64,000 nt of DNA, taken from NCBI GenBank assembly GCA_964454545.1, contig CAYVTI010000004.1:26501-90500 (forward strand), given 5' to 3'. The number at the start of each line of letters is the position of its first letter. Within the stretch, counting starts at the first letter, position 1. The DNA is from JABCZZ01 sp964454545 (lineage in GTDB: Bacteria; Pseudomonadota; Alphaproteobacteria; Rickettsiales; JABCZZ01). The position numbers and the translations under genes were made by a program. Of the stretch, positions 26,670-36,040 are shown in pieces. Below the pieces are notes generated by a model that was not told the origin of the DNA, did not search any database, and was given only the letters and a program-made list of their open reading frames with translations.

Positions 26670-27506
26670 TTACGGCATCATGCAGGCAAGCCTGCAAAAT
26701 TCCTCAACGCTTAATGTCTCCGCCCTGCGTGTCGGATCTATGCCTGCTGAACGAAGCCAACTTTCCGTATGATCCGAAACAGTCGCCAGCGAAGAGCGCA
26801 GCATCTTGCGGCGGTTGCCAAAGGCTGCGGCAAGGGTTGTTTCAAGCTGCTTCTTATCTGCTTGATAACGCGGCTTTGCAAGCGGCATAAGTTTTATTAC
26901 TGCGGAAACTACTTTCGGCGGCGGCACAAAGGCGCTTGCCGGCAAATCGAAGCAATGCTCAATGTCACACAGCCACTGAGCAATGACAGACAGCCTGCCA
27001 TATTGCCTGTTGCCGTGCTCCGCATATAAACGCTGCGCTACTTCCTTCTGGAACATGAGCGTCAGGCTTTGATAGGCGCTGCTATCGTTATATATGTCTT
27101 CCAGCCAGTTGATAAGCAGCTGCGTGCCTACGTTATAAGGCAGGTTGGAGATTATAGCGCGCGGCGCAGGCGCCACTTCAGGCAATGATACCTTGAGGGC
27201 ATCTTCAGGAATGATTACCAGCCTGCCGCCATATATATTTTTCAGCTCAGTGATTGCTGCGATGCAGCGTTCATCTTTCTCAACCGCGTAAACGCACCTT
27301 GCCCCGCTTTTGAGCAGAGAACGTGTAAGTCCGCCCGGGCCGGAGCCGACTTCCATGACGTTAACTCCGCTTAAATCTCCGGCCATGCGGACGATTTTGT
27401 CGGTGATATTCGTATCAAGCAGGAAGTGTTGCCCCAACGATTTTTTCGCTGACAATTCAAAGCGTTTAATAACATCACGCAGCGGAGGAAGGGCAGGATG
27501 GCTCAT
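26670..27506 (-). CDS. rsmA: 16S rRNA dimethyladenosine transferase
   Basis: KsgA-type enzyme that dimethylates two adjacent adenosines in the 3' hairpin of 16S rRNA. 278 aa. SAM and substrate motifs: KKSLGQHFLLD, VMEVGSGPGGLTRSLL, and catalytic IISNLPYNVGTQLLI. ATG 27506 is preferred over a TTG at 27521. Upstream and divergent is the ABC exporter gene, with only about 45 nt between starts. Confidence 0.95.
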   Translation of the reverse strand: MSHPALPPLRDVIKRFELSAKKSLGQHFLLDTNITDKIVRMAGDLSGVNVMEVGSGPGGLTRSLLKSGARCVYAVEKDERCIAAITELKNIYGGRLVIIPEDALKVSLPEVAPAPRAIISNLPYNVGTQLLINWLEDIYNDSSAYQSLTLMFQKEVAQRLYAEHGNRQYGRLSVIAQWLCDIEHCFDLPASAFVPPPKVVSAVIKLMPLAKPRYQADKKQLETTLAAAFGNRRKMLRSSLATVSDHTESWLRSAGIDPTRRAETLSVEEFCRLACMMP

Positions 27507-27552
27507 TTTTATAACTGGCAATTAGCAGAAAACACGTTATTAAGTACAACAC

Positions 27553-29307
27553 ATGTTCAATATTGCCAACACATATAGAACCGTCCCGCTGGTTAAAAGG
27601 CTGTGGCAGCAGTATATAAAAAGCCATACGCACCTGCTGGCATTCGCAGTCATATGCATGCTGACCGTGGCCGGGGCAACCGCGGCCAACGCATGGATGA
27701 TGCAGCCGGTGCTGGACGACGTTTTCCTCAAAAAAGACGCCAAGATGCTCTTTTACGTCCCCATCGCAGTCTTTTCCATAGGAGCGATCAGCGCCTGCGC
27801 ATCCTACGGCCAGACGGTCATCATGCGCAATGTCGGCCAGCGCATCATCGCGGACATGCAGATTGATCTGTTTTCCCACCTGATGCATGCCGATCTGGCA
27901 GTATTCCATGATCAGGCGTCGGGAAGGCTCATTTCCCGCTTCACTAACGATATCATGATGATGCGTAACGCGGTCTCGACCGTGCTTACCGGGATCGCCA
28001 AGGATTTCTTCAGCATGCTTTTCCTCGTGATCCTGATGTTTCACCAAAGCGCCCAGCTGGCCCTTATCGCCTTTGTGGTGTTCCCGCTTTCCGTTTTCCC
28101 GGTGATACAGCTCGGGCGCAGGATGCGCAAGCTCTCCGATTCCGCGCAACACCAGCTTGGCAACCTTGCCGCCCAACTGGATGAGACCTTCCAGGGCGTG
28201 CGCATGGTCAAGGCCTATGGCCGTGAGGATCATGAGATAAGGCGCGCGCGGGGAATTATTGAAAAGCTTTATAGCCTCTACTTCAAAGGATCACGCGTGC
28301 AGGCGGCAGCCTCACCTATCATGGAGCTGCTGACCGGGGCGGCGATTGCTTCCGTCATCTGGTACGGCGGCTATAACGTCATTCACGGCACAACCACGCC
28401 GGGGGCATTCTTCTCCTTCGTTGCCGCCATGATTATGGCGTATAAGCCCGCAAAAACCCTCGTCACGCTGAATAACTCCCTGCAGGAAGGCATGGCGGCA
28501 GCGGGCAGGTTGTTTGCCGTCCTTGACATGAAACCTAAAATCTTCGATCAGGCGGATGCCAAAATCCTCAAAATCAGCAAAGGAGCAATACGTTTTGAAA
28601 ACGCTTCCTTCAATTACTCGCCGGACGTCAGCGTCATCAACGACATTACCTTCGACATTCCCGCCGGAAAGACAGTGGCGCTGGTCGGCGCATCCGGCAG
28701 CGGAAAATCAACCATCATCAACCTTATCCTTCGTTTCTATGACTTAAACCGTGGCATGATCACCGTAGACAATCAGGACATACGGGACGTAACGCTCGCT
28801 TCCCTGCGCAATGCCATGTCGCTTGTAAGCCAGGAAATTGTGCTGTTTGACGACACGGTGCGCGCGAATATCGCCTATGGCAGGCTGGGTGCAAGTGACG
28901 AAGAAATCAGGCAGGCCGCAAAAATGGCGGCGGCAGACGACTTTATCCGCGATCTGCCGCAAGGCTACGATACGATGATTGGCCCGCACGGAGTGAAACT
29001 TTCCGGCGGCCAGCGGCAACGGCTTGCCATCGCGCGCGCGGTGGTGAAGAATGCTCCCATCCTGCTGCTGGATGAAGCCACCTCGTCGCTGGACAATACG
29101 TCGGAACGCATTGTGCAGGGGGCGCTGGAAAAGCTCATGAAAGGACGCACGACGCTGGTAGTCGCGCACCGCCTTTCCACCATCCGTAATGCCGATATCA
29201 TCTATGTGCTGGATCGTGGAAAGATAGTGGAGTCAGGCAACCATGAGTCGCTGATCATACAAAGCGGCTCCTATTACGAGCTTTATGCCCAGACGCAGAA
29301 TATTTGA
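27553..29307 (+). CDS. MsbA-like ABC transporter (fused permease and ATPase)
   Basis: Half-transporter exporter, 584 aa. Six transmembrane helices fill about residues 15-310; the ATPase carries Walker A (GASGSGKSTI), the Q-loop (LVSQEIVLF), signature LSGGQRQRLAIAR, Walker B (ILLLDEATSSLD) and the H-loop (VAHRLSTI). Works as a homodimer in the inner membrane. The lipid A/phospholipid flippase group (MsbA) is the nearest match, but the substrate cannot be read from sequence. Confidence 0.92.
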   Translation: MFNIANTYRTVPLVKRLWQQYIKSHTHLLAFAVICMLTVAGATAANAWMMQPVLDDVFLKKDAKMLFYVPIAVFSIGAISACASYGQTVIMRNVGQRIIADMQIDLFSHLMHADLAVFHDQASGRLISRFTNDIMMMRNAVSTVLTGIAKDFFSMLFLVILMFHQSAQLALIAFVVFPLSVFPVIQLGRRMRKLSDSAQHQLGNLAAQLDETFQGVRMVKAYGREDHEIRRARGIIEKLYSLYFKGSRVQAAASPIMELLTGAAIASVIWYGGYNVIHGTTTPGAFFSFVAAMIMAYKPAKTLVTLNNSLQEGMAAAGRLFAVLDMKPKIFDQADAKILKISKGAIRFENASFNYSPDVSVINDITFDIPAGKTVALVGASGSGKSTIINLILRFYDLNRGMITVDNQDIRDVTLASLRNAMSLVSQEIVLFDDTVRANIAYGRLGASDEEIRQAAKMAAADDFIRDLPQGYDTMIGPHGVKLSGGQRQRLAIARAVVKNAPILLLDEATSSLDNTSERIVQGALEKLMKGRTTLVVAHRLSTIRNADIIYVLDRGKIVESGNHESLIIQSGSYYELYAQTQNI

Positions 29308-29314
29308 GCGCTAA

Positions 29315-30601
29315 TTATTTCTCCGCCCTCTTCTTGTTCCAGTAATCAAGGCGTTTTATTATTTCCCGCTCAAAACCGCGTTCCACAGGCTGGTAGTAAA
29401 CCTTGCGTTCCATGCCATTCGGAAAATAATTCTGGCCGGAGAAAGCGTCTTCCTCGTCATGATCATAGGTATATCCTTTGCCGTAGCCAATGTCTTTCAT
29501 TAATCTGGTGGGAGCGTTCAATATGTGCATGGGTGGCATGAGCGAACCAAGCTGCTTCGCATCCCTTCCCGCCGATTTATGCGCCACATACGCGGCGTTG
29601 GATTTTGGCGCGGTGGCAAGATAAATCACCGCCTGCGCGATGGCGAGTTCGCCTTCGGGCGAACCGAGAAAATCATAGGCGTCCTTTGCCGCAAGCGCCT
29701 GATGCACGGCCTGCGGATCAGCCATCCCGATATCCTCCACCGCAAAACGTACCAGGCGGCGGACAATGTAAAGCGGGGCTTCACCGCCATCCAGCATTCT
29801 GTGCAGCCAATAGAGCGCAGCGTCGACATCCGAACCGCGCAGGGATTTATGCAGCGCGCTTATCAGGTTGTAATGGCTTTCCTGATGCTTGTCGTAAATA
29901 GGGGCGCGTTGCTGAAGCAAGGTACCGAGGGACTCAGGGCTTAAGGGATTGGAGGGTTTAATATTATAGAGTTCATCTATGAGATTAAGGAAATACCTGC
30001 CATCGCCATCCGCCATCGCGCACAATGTGATGAACGCGTCATCCATGAGCGGCAGCTCGCATTTCATATAATCCTCGGCTTTTTTGAGAAGCTGTCTCAT
30101 GGCGGCATCATCGAGGCGCTTCAGCACCAGCACGCGACAGCGCGAAAGCAACGCGGAATTAAGCTCGAAAGAGGGGTTTTCCGTGGTCGCGCCTACAAGC
30201 AAGACTGTGCCGTTTTCAACATAAGGCAGGAATACATCCTGTTGGGCGCGGTTGAAACGGTGGATTTCATCGACAAACAGCAAGGTGCGCACACCGTCCT
30301 GCAAGCGTGTAGCCGCCTTATCAAAAAGCTTTTTGAGTTCCGTAACGCCGCTGGTCACCGCCGAGATATTTTCCATCTCATAGCCGCTCTGCTCGGCAAG
30401 CAGCCTCGCTATCGTGGTCTTGCCGCAACCGGGAGGCCCCCAGAGGATGATGGAGGAATACTGGCGTGAATTTATCATGCGCCCGATAGGGCTATCCTTA
30501 CCCAACAGATGATCCTGCCCCACTACCTCGGCAAACGCCTTTGGCCGCAAGCGGTCGGCAAGCGGCGCGGCGGAGACGGTATCACTAAAGAGGGTTTTCA
30601 T
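29315..30601 (-). CDS. rarA: Replication-associated recombination protein A
   Basis: AAA+ ATPase related to clamp loaders (MgsA/RarA), acting at stalled replication forks. 428 aa. PLADRLRPKAFAEVVGQDHL at the N-terminus, Walker A GPPGCGKTTIARLL, Walker B FVDEIHRFN, sensor 1 GATTENPSF, and the C-terminal tetramerisation region with SNAAYVAHK and PPMHILNAPTRLMK. Convergent with the ABC transporter gene, 7 nt away. Confidence 0.94.
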   Translation of the reverse strand: MKTLFSDTVSAAPLADRLRPKAFAEVVGQDHLLGKDSPIGRMINSRQYSSIILWGPPGCGKTTIARLLAEQSGYEMENISAVTSGVTELKKLFDKAATRLQDGVRTLLFVDEIHRFNRAQQDVFLPYVENGTVLLVGATTENPSFELNSALLSRCRVLVLKRLDDAAMRQLLKKAEDYMKCELPLMDDAFITLCAMADGDGRYFLNLIDELYNIKPSNPLSPESLGTLLQQRAPIYDKHQESHYNLISALHKSLRGSDVDAALYWLHRMLDGGEAPLYIVRRLVRFAVEDIGMADPQAVHQALAAKDAYDFLGSPEGELAIAQAVIYLATAPKSNAAYVAHKSAGRDAKQLGSLMPPMHILNAPTRLMKDIGYGKGYTYDHDEEDAFSGQNYFPNGMERKVYYQPVERGFEREIIKRLDYWNKKRAEK

Positions 30602-30622
30602 CAGCCCAACAATAAACTTAAA

Positions 30623-31225
30623 TCACTGTCCCCGCAACAGGCTGAAGAATTCCTGGCGGCTCCTGGCATCGGAGCGGAAGCGCCCGAGCATATGGCTGGT
30701 CTGCATGACCGAACCGCGCTTATGCACCCCCCGTGAAGTCATGCACTGGTGTACCGCTTCTATTACCACCGCCACCCCTTTGGGCTGCAATATGTTGTTG
30801 AGATCATTAGCAATCTGCGCTGTCATCTTTTCCTGTATCTGCAGGCGCTTGGCATAGACGTCCACCAGCCTCGCAAGCTTGCTGATGCCCACCACCTTGT
30901 GCGTCGGCATATAGGCGATATGCGCTTTGCCGGTAAACGGCACCATATGGTGCTCGCAGTGCGACTCGAACTCTATATCACGCAGCACCACAATCTCGTC
31001 ATAGCCTTCGACTTCCTTGAAGGTGCGGCTTAATATTTCAGACGGGTCCGTTTCATAGCCCGCGAAAAACTCGCGGTATGCCTTGGCAACACGCTTGGGC
31101 GTGTCCCTTAGTCCCTCACGGTCAGGATTATCACCCGCCCAGCGGATGAGGGTACGCACTGCTTCTTCCGCTTCCTCGCGGGTTACCGATATTCTCCGGG
31201 ATGGTTTTGACGGTTTGGATGTCAT
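30623..31225 (-). CDS. folE: GTP cyclohydrolase I
   Basis: First step of tetrahydrofolate synthesis, GTP to dihydroneopterin triphosphate. 200 aa. Zinc ligands lie in HCEHHMVPFTGKAHIAY and HQCMTSRGVHKRGS; active-site blocks GISKLARLVDVYAKRLQIQE and the C-terminal SDARSRQEFFSLL are present. It lies 21 nt upstream of rarA on the same strand. Together with pabB it covers parts of folate synthesis within this window. Confidence 0.96.
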   Translation of the reverse strand: MTSKPSKPSRRISVTREEAEEAVRTLIRWAGDNPDREGLRDTPKRVAKAYREFFAGYETDPSEILSRTFKEVEGYDEIVVLRDIEFESHCEHHMVPFTGKAHIAYMPTHKVVGISKLARLVDVYAKRLQIQEKMTAQIANDLNNILQPKGVAVVIEAVHQCMTSRGVHKRGSVMQTSHMLGRFRSDARSRQEFFSLLRGQ

Positions 31226-31298
31226 TTTTATTCTTTCTTTGTGGCGTAAAATCTCTTAATAGATTTAATAGATATGAAAGGTATTCTTACCATAAGAG

Positions 31299-31622
31299 AT
31301 GACTATGCCAATTAAAAATATTAATTCCGATATGTTAAAGCAATGGCTGGAAAAAGACGAGGCCATAGTGGTGGATGTCCGCGAGCCTTCCGAGCACAGC
31401 ACCGGCGTCATACCCGGCGCGGTGCTCATGCCGCTTGCGACTGTGTCGCTTCGCGCCATACCCAACCTGCGCGGCAGAAAGCTGGTCTTGCAGTGCCGAT
31501 CCGGCGCAAGAAGCCAGACAGCGGGAGAAACGCTGCTGAAAGAAAAGCCGGACCTTGAAGTGTACAATCTTGCCGGAGGTATCCTTGAATGGGCTGCGGC
31601 GGGTAACGCGGTAAAGCAATGA
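31299..31622 (+). CDS. Rhodanese-like sulfurtransferase, single domain
   Basis: 107-aa single rhodanese domain. VVDVREPSEHSTGVIPGAV is the N-terminal signature, and the active-site loop CRSGARS puts the catalytic cysteine at residue 66. No signal peptide, so cytoplasmic. The stop overlaps the ddl start (ATGA), giving a rhodanese-ddl-ftsQ run; the link with cell-wall genes may be only positional. A second ATG 6 nt downstream is an equally possible start. Confidence 0.9.
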   Translation: MTMPIKNINSDMLKQWLEKDEAIVVDVREPSEHSTGVIPGAVLMPLATVSLRAIPNLRGRKLVLQCRSGARSQTAGETLLKEKPDLEVYNLAGGILEWAAAGNAVKQ

Positions 31623-32530
31623 GCAGGCACGTAGCCGTCCTTCTCGGCGGAATGTCAGCGGAGCGCGAGGTATCCTTAAGCTCCGGCAAGGCAGTCACCA
31701 GAGCGCTGGAAGACTTGGGATATAAAGTTACTATCATTGATGCAAAAAGCGATACGCTGGCCCAGCTTCTGGACGTAAAACCGGATGTCGTTTTCAATGC
31801 ACTGCATGGCCGCTGGGGGGAAGACGGATGCGTGCAGGGGTTGCTGGAGCTGCTTAGAATTCCTTATACCCATTCCGGGGTACTGGCATCCGCGCTTGCA
31901 ATGGATAAACCCATGGCGAAGAAAATTTTCGCTGCAGCAGGCATGAATGTTGCGGAAAGTCTGCTTGCACATAAGAGCGACATCATTGGTAGAGATGTAA
32001 TGAAACGTCCGTATGTGATAAAACCTTACAATGAAGGCTCCAGCGTTGGCGTGAAGCTGGTTTTTGAGAAGGACAATTTCTTCTTTACCGAGCAGAACTG
32101 GGCGTATGGCGATTATGTCATGGTGGAGAAATATATCCCTGGACGGGAAATCACTGTCGCCGTACTTGATGATAAGCCGCTCGCCGTTACAGAAATAACC
32201 ACCAAGGCCGGGTTTTACGACTATGAGAATAAATATACGGCCGGAGGATCGACGCATATATGTCCTGCCCCGCTGCCCAAGCATAAATATGAGGAGGTCA
32301 TGGCAATGGCGCTCACCGCCCACCGCGCGCTCGGATGCCGCGGGCTGACACGCTCCGATTTCCGCTATGACGATACCAAAGGAAAGGATGGTATTTTCTT
32401 CATACTTGAGCTAAACTCTCAGCCGGGCATGACGCCGCTTTCTCTTTCGCCGGAGATTGCAAATTATGCCGGAATAGGATTTAATGAACTGGTAGACCGC
32501 CTGATTAAAGGTGCAAGACTGGGAAATTGA
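31619..32530 (+). CDS. ddl: D-alanine--D-alanine ligase
   Basis: ATP-grasp ligase that makes the D-Ala-D-Ala end of peptidoglycan precursors. 303 aa. VLLGGMSAEREVSLSSG, HGRWGEDGCVQGLLELL, PYVIKPYNEGSSVGV, VEKYIPGREITVAV and LELNSQPGMTPLSLSPE are all present. It overlaps the rhodanese gene by 4 nt and precedes ftsQ, the conserved ddl-ftsQ order of the division/cell-wall cluster. Confidence 0.96.
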   Translation: MSRHVAVLLGGMSAEREVSLSSGKAVTRALEDLGYKVTIIDAKSDTLAQLLDVKPDVVFNALHGRWGEDGCVQGLLELLRIPYTHSGVLASALAMDKPMAKKIFAAAGMNVAESLLAHKSDIIGRDVMKRPYVIKPYNEGSSVGVKLVFEKDNFFFTEQNWAYGDYVMVEKYIPGREITVAVLDDKPLAVTEITTKAGFYDYENKYTAGGSTHICPAPLPKHKYEEVMAMALTAHRALGCRGLTRSDFRYDDTKGKDGIFFILELNSQPGMTPLSLSPEIANYAGIGFNELVDRLIKGARLGN

Positions 32531-32620
32531 TTAGTTGATGCAGTCAGGGAACTGCCGCAAAGCGTTAGGTTCACCGCAAAGGCCAGAAGGCCGGGGCGGG
32601 AACGATTAAAAAAGGACAGT

Positions 32621-33496
32621 ATGCCCAAAGCGAAACGTAACCTTACGACACGCCAGAGAGAAAGCAAAAAGATCAGCCGCAAGCGCGCCGTGCGCCACTG
32701 GTGGAAGATCACCGCGCAGCGCGTGATGATTGCGCTCGTTGCGCTTTTCATCCTGTCGCTTGCCGCAGGCGGGGTGATAGTATGGCGATCTTCCGATAAG
32801 GTGATGCAGTTTGCAAGCGTCACCGGCAACAAATTCTGGCAGCAGACGGCCAGGCTTGGGTTCAAAGTAGGAAATGTCTATCTTGAAGGGCGCAAGTATA
32901 CGCCGCTTTCCGACATCATCAAGGCAATGAACATCCGCACGGGAGAGCCGATACTTGGGCTGTCGCTTAACGCCATACGCGACAATCTTCAGGCCATTCC
33001 GCGCGTGAAATACGCCGAGGTGGCGCGGGTGCTCCCCGACCAGCTACATATACGCATCGTAGAGCGCGAGCCGGTGGCCATATGGCAGAACAAGGGCAAG
33101 CTGCATCTTATAGATGATGACGGTATAGCCATGGAATATATCGACCCGGCGCAATATAAAAACCTACTGGTGGTGGTTGGCAGCGATGCGCCCTCCCATA
33201 TCCATGAGCTGCTTGCCATGCTGGCTTTAGAACCGGAGATGAGCAAAGATGTCATCGCGGCGCTGCGTATCGGGGAGCGACGCTGGAACGTCCGCTTCAA
33301 GAATGGCATTGAAGTGAAGCTGCCGGAGAAAAACGCGACGCAGGCATGGCAGAGCTTTGCCGGCATGCAGCGCGAGGATCATATCCTTGACCGCACCATA
33401 CAGTCGGTGGACATGCGCCTCCCCGACCGAATCTTCGTGAAATATTCCACCCCATCGGAGATTACCCCGGTTAAATATACAGGGAATGCGATTTAA
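32621..33496 (+). CDS. ftsQ: Cell division protein FtsQ
   Basis: Bitopic divisome protein, 291 aa. A very basic cytoplasmic N-terminus (residues 1-35) is followed by one membrane helix (about 36-55, VMIALVALFILSLAAGGVI), a POTRA domain (GFKVGNVYLEGRKYT) and the FtsQ beta domain (LPDQLHIRIVEREPVAIW). Good AAAGGAC ribosome-binding site. The expected next genes ftsA and ftsZ are missing here: an AT-rich orphan on the opposite strand shares the stop region. Confidence 0.93.
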   Translation: MPKAKRNLTTRQRESKKISRKRAVRHWWKITAQRVMIALVALFILSLAAGGVIVWRSSDKVMQFASVTGNKFWQQTARLGFKVGNVYLEGRKYTPLSDIIKAMNIRTGEPILGLSLNAIRDNLQAIPRVKYAEVARVLPDQLHIRIVEREPVAIWQNKGKLHLIDDDGIAMEYIDPAQYKNLLVVVGSDAPSHIHELLAMLALEPEMSKDVIAALRIGERRWNVRFKNGIEVKLPEKNATQAWQSFAGMQREDHILDRTIQSVDMRLPDRIFVKYSTPSEITPVKYTGNAI

Positions 33497-34419
33497 AATG
33501 AACGAGGTTTCGGTTTGCCAAAATTTCCTTTAGCTGAATTGTTTGCCTGTTGTCCGGTATTTCCCTGCATTCTTTGCAATTTTTCTTTCAACAGCATGGG
33601 TTCAGCAGTATTTCCTTGAAATCCATCTGTACGTGGGTTTTGATTTCCAAAACGCTTTTTTAAGTCCTCTAGCGTAACCGTAGGTCTAAACTCAGCTCGC
33701 TCTTTTACAGCCTGGAAGGCAGCAGCTTCCAGTGCTCCTTGCAATCCTAGTTGGTATTCAACAGGATCACTTGCTTCTAGAACAATCCTCTTCACTTCCT
33801 TCATATAGTATGGCTCAGGTGGTTCAGATGACGTGGTTAGAGTGCCCAATGCCGTCCTGGGAATATTATATCCCAATCTTTCCAGTTCACTATTCATTTC
33901 ATTATGGAATTTCTCATCTCTCAGCTGCAAAAAATCCCAACGAATTCCAGTTTTCTGTATGACCGCCAGCGCCTGTCCTGCAAATTCGGCAGTTTTCTCC
34001 CCTATCCTTTTAATATCGTCACCGTCCTCTATGCGAATAGTAATACCACTGGTATCAAGACCTAAATGCTTCAATGCCATAACAACTCTTTCGCATCTTT
34101 CGGATTGTTCTTTTATATTATCCGACTTAGATGCCCATATAAGACTGGTTAAATAGCACGCCTGCCGGAGAAAAGCCCCTTTCACTGCCTTGTCAAAAAC
34201 ATCTTTGGTAACAGCGGGTCCACTATCATCAAGCAATTGATAATTATGGTTTCCATCAGCACCTTTTATCGCGGGATTCTCTGCTATTTTTTCCACGATT
34301 TCCTCTACGCTAGCAGCATGGCCATGCTGCAAATGTCGCCAGTGCGCGCGAGCTTCCTTAATGAGATCATCGTTGCGCATCATTTTCCATCTTACTTTGT
34401 CGTTGCGATTAATGGTCAT
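33493..34419 (-). CDS. Uncharacterised AT-rich orphan with CtrA-type promoter
   Basis: 308 aa, not recognised, no signal peptide or membrane segment. Mostly charged helices (NDDLIKEARAHWRHLQHGH, RCERVVMALKHLGLD), then a central TSSEPPEPYYMKEVKR segment and a low-complexity basic tail (QQANNSAKGNFGKPKPRSF). Its stop overlaps the ftsQ stop by 4 nt in convergent orientation, so it sits where ftsA would be expected. Composition is AT-richer than ftsQ or gcdH on either side, which suggests insertion. It is transcribed from a CtrA-box promoter. Confidence 0.8.
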   Translation of the reverse strand: MTINRNDKVRWKMMRNDDLIKEARAHWRHLQHGHAASVEEIVEKIAENPAIKGADGNHNYQLLDDSGPAVTKDVFDKAVKGAFLRQACYLTSLIWASKSDNIKEQSERCERVVMALKHLGLDTSGITIRIEDGDDIKRIGEKTAEFAGQALAVIQKTGIRWDFLQLRDEKFHNEMNSELERLGYNIPRTALGTLTTSSEPPEPYYMKEVKRIVLEASDPVEYQLGLQGALEAAAFQAVKERAEFRPTVTLEDLKKRFGNQNPRTDGFQGNTAEPMLLKEKLQRMQGNTGQQANNSAKGNFGKPKPRSF

Positions 34420-34483
34420 AATATTTCCCGATTTCCATTTATAGTCGTTCAGAACCGCTTGTGCTGGATTGGTTCTGACAAAA

Positions 34484-34515
34484 ACTATATCTGTAAAATA
34501 TTAAACAAACGTTAA
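34484..34515 (-). promoter_or_regulatory. CtrA-box promoter of the 33493-34419 orphan
   Basis: Read on the minus strand: TTAA-CGTTTGT-TTAA (34515-34501), exactly 11 nt, then TATAGT as -10 (34489-34484). The box edge is 82 nt upstream of the ATG. The same arrangement, with identical 11-nt spacing, precedes the orphans at 25084 and 58228. Confidence 0.65.
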
Positions 34516-34607
34516 TATTTCATAACTTTTCCTCCGTTAATCCTCCGCAGACACCCATTGCATCAAAGATTAGAATAGGTTATGCAGGTATATCCAAGGA
34601 GGGAAGC

Positions 34608-34856
34608 GTGGCTGAGTTCATTCCGACAGGCATAGGCGGGTTGCAGGCCCGTACCACCGTAAAGCGCAATGTGGTGCGCGACAAGGCTTTCGGCACGCCT
34701 TCCTACAATCGCCAGGAATTTTATCCGCCGCCGCGCCCGCGCCTCAATTTCATTCCCTCGCAGGAGGCCATCGACGCGCTGGTCGAACGCGCCGTGGCTG
34801 CGCTTGCCAAGGGCATTTACTGGGATCGCGGGTCGATCATCAATCTCGTGTTATGA
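34608..34856 (+). CDS. Small conserved-looking protein ahead of gcdH
   Basis: 82 aa from a GTG start with a near-perfect AAGGAGGG ribosome-binding site 5 nt before it. Sequence begins MAEFIPTGIGGLQART, with a proline-rich stretch (FYPPPRPRLNFIPS) and a helix EAIDALVERAVAALAKGIYWDRGS. GC-rich like gcdH and translationally coupled to it (ATGA). Family not recognised; the strong ribosome-binding site and coupling make it a real gene. Confidence 0.8.
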   Translation: MAEFIPTGIGGLQARTTVKRNVVRDKAFGTPSYNRQEFYPPPRPRLNFIPSQEAIDALVERAVAALAKGIYWDRGSIINLVL

Positions 34857-36040
34857 AAAACAGCTTCCAGTGGCAAGACCCCCTGCTTATCGAGGACCAG
34901 TTAAGCGAGGAAGAAAAAATCGTGCAGGACACGGCGCGCAAATTTGCGCGTGAGAACCTGTTCCCCGGCATCACCCACGCCAACCGCCATGAGAAGTTTG
35001 ATATAAATATCATGCGCGAGATGGGGAAGCTCGGCTTGCTCGGTTCCACCATCCACGGCTATGGCTGCGCTGGCGTCAACCATGTCTGTTACGGGCTGAT
35101 AGCACGCGAGGTGGAATGGGTCGACAGCGGCTACCGCTCCGCCCTTTCCGTGCAGTCGAGCCTCGTCATGCACCCGATCAACCAGTTCGGCAGCGAGGAG
35201 CAGAAGCAGGCATACCTGCCGCGCCTTGCCACCGCTGAAATCATCGGCTGCTTTGGCCTTACCGAGCCGTCGCACGGATCCGATCCGGGCGGCATGGTCA
35301 CCCGCGCCACACGGCATCCTGACGGCTTCCGGCTCACCGGATCGAAATCATGGATCACCAATTCCCCGATAGCCGATATTTTCGTCGTATGGGCGAAGAT
35401 TTACGGTGACAAGGAAATCAAGGACGGCACCATCGGCGGCTTCATCCTTGAGCGCGGCATGAAGGGGCTGGAGACTTCTAAAATTGAGGGCAAGATGTCC
35501 CTGCGCGCTTCGAGCACCGGCACCATACTGATGGACGAAGTGTTCGTGCCGGAGAAAAACCGCCTGGGCGTCACCGGGCTTAAGGGACCGTTCAGCTGCC
35601 TCAACAAGGCACGCTACGGCATCAGCTGGGGAGCGCTCGGTGCAGCGGAATTCTGCTATCAGGCGGCGCGCAATTATACGCTGGAACGCACCCAGTTTGG
35701 TCGTCCGCTTGCAGCCAACCAGCTCATCCAGAAAAAGCTCGCCGACATGGCGACGGAGATCTCGCTCGGCCTGCAGGCGGCGCTCCGGCTTGGACGGCTG
35801 ATAGACGAAGGCAGGGAAGCGATAGAGATGATCTCACTCACCAAGCGTAATTCCACCGGGAAATCACTGGAAATCGCCCGCACGGCACGCGACATGCACG
35901 GCGCGAACGGCATTGCCGACGAATATCACGTCATGCGTCACGTGGTGAACCTTGAAAGCGTCAATACCTACGAAGGCACGCACGACGTGCATGCGCTGAT
36001 CCTAGGCCGCGCGATTACCGGACTGCAGGCTTTCAGCTAA
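34853..36040 (+). CDS. gcdH: Glutaryl-CoA dehydrogenase
   Basis: FAD acyl-CoA dehydrogenase that oxidatively decarboxylates glutaryl-CoA to crotonyl-CoA in lysine/tryptophan breakdown. 395 aa. MKNSFQWQDPLLIEDQLSEEE, SVQSSLVMHPINQFGSEEQK, GCFGLTEPSHGSDPGG, KSWITNSPIADIFVVWAK and NTYEGTHDVHALILGRAITG (with the catalytic Glu) are diagnostic of this subfamily. It begins with an ATGA overlap on the 82-aa gene and overlaps the convergent dapA 3' end by 39 nt. Confidence 0.95.
   Translation: MKNSFQWQDPLLIEDQLSEEEKIVQDTARKFARENLFPGITHANRHEKFDINIMREMGKLGLLGSTIHGYGCAGVNHVCYGLIAREVEWVDSGYRSALSVQSSLVMHPINQFGSEEQKQAYLPRLATAEIIGCFGLTEPSHGSDPGGMVTRATRHPDGFRLTGSKSWITNSPIADIFVVWAKIYGDKEIKDGTIGGFILERGMKGLETSKIEGKMSLRASSTGTILMDEVFVPEKNRLGVTGLKGPFSCLNKARYGISWGALGAAEFCYQAARNYTLERTQFGRPLAANQLIQKKLADMATEISLGLQAALRLGRLIDEGREAIEMISLTKRNSTGKSLEIARTARDMHGANGIADEYHVMRHVVNLESVNTYEGTHDVHALILGRAITGLQAFS

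Noticed and set aside
31256..31268. TTAA-N5-TTAA upstream of the rhodanese gene
   Set aside because: Spacer is 5 rather than 7 and no -10 follows at the spacing seen in the three CtrA-type promoters.
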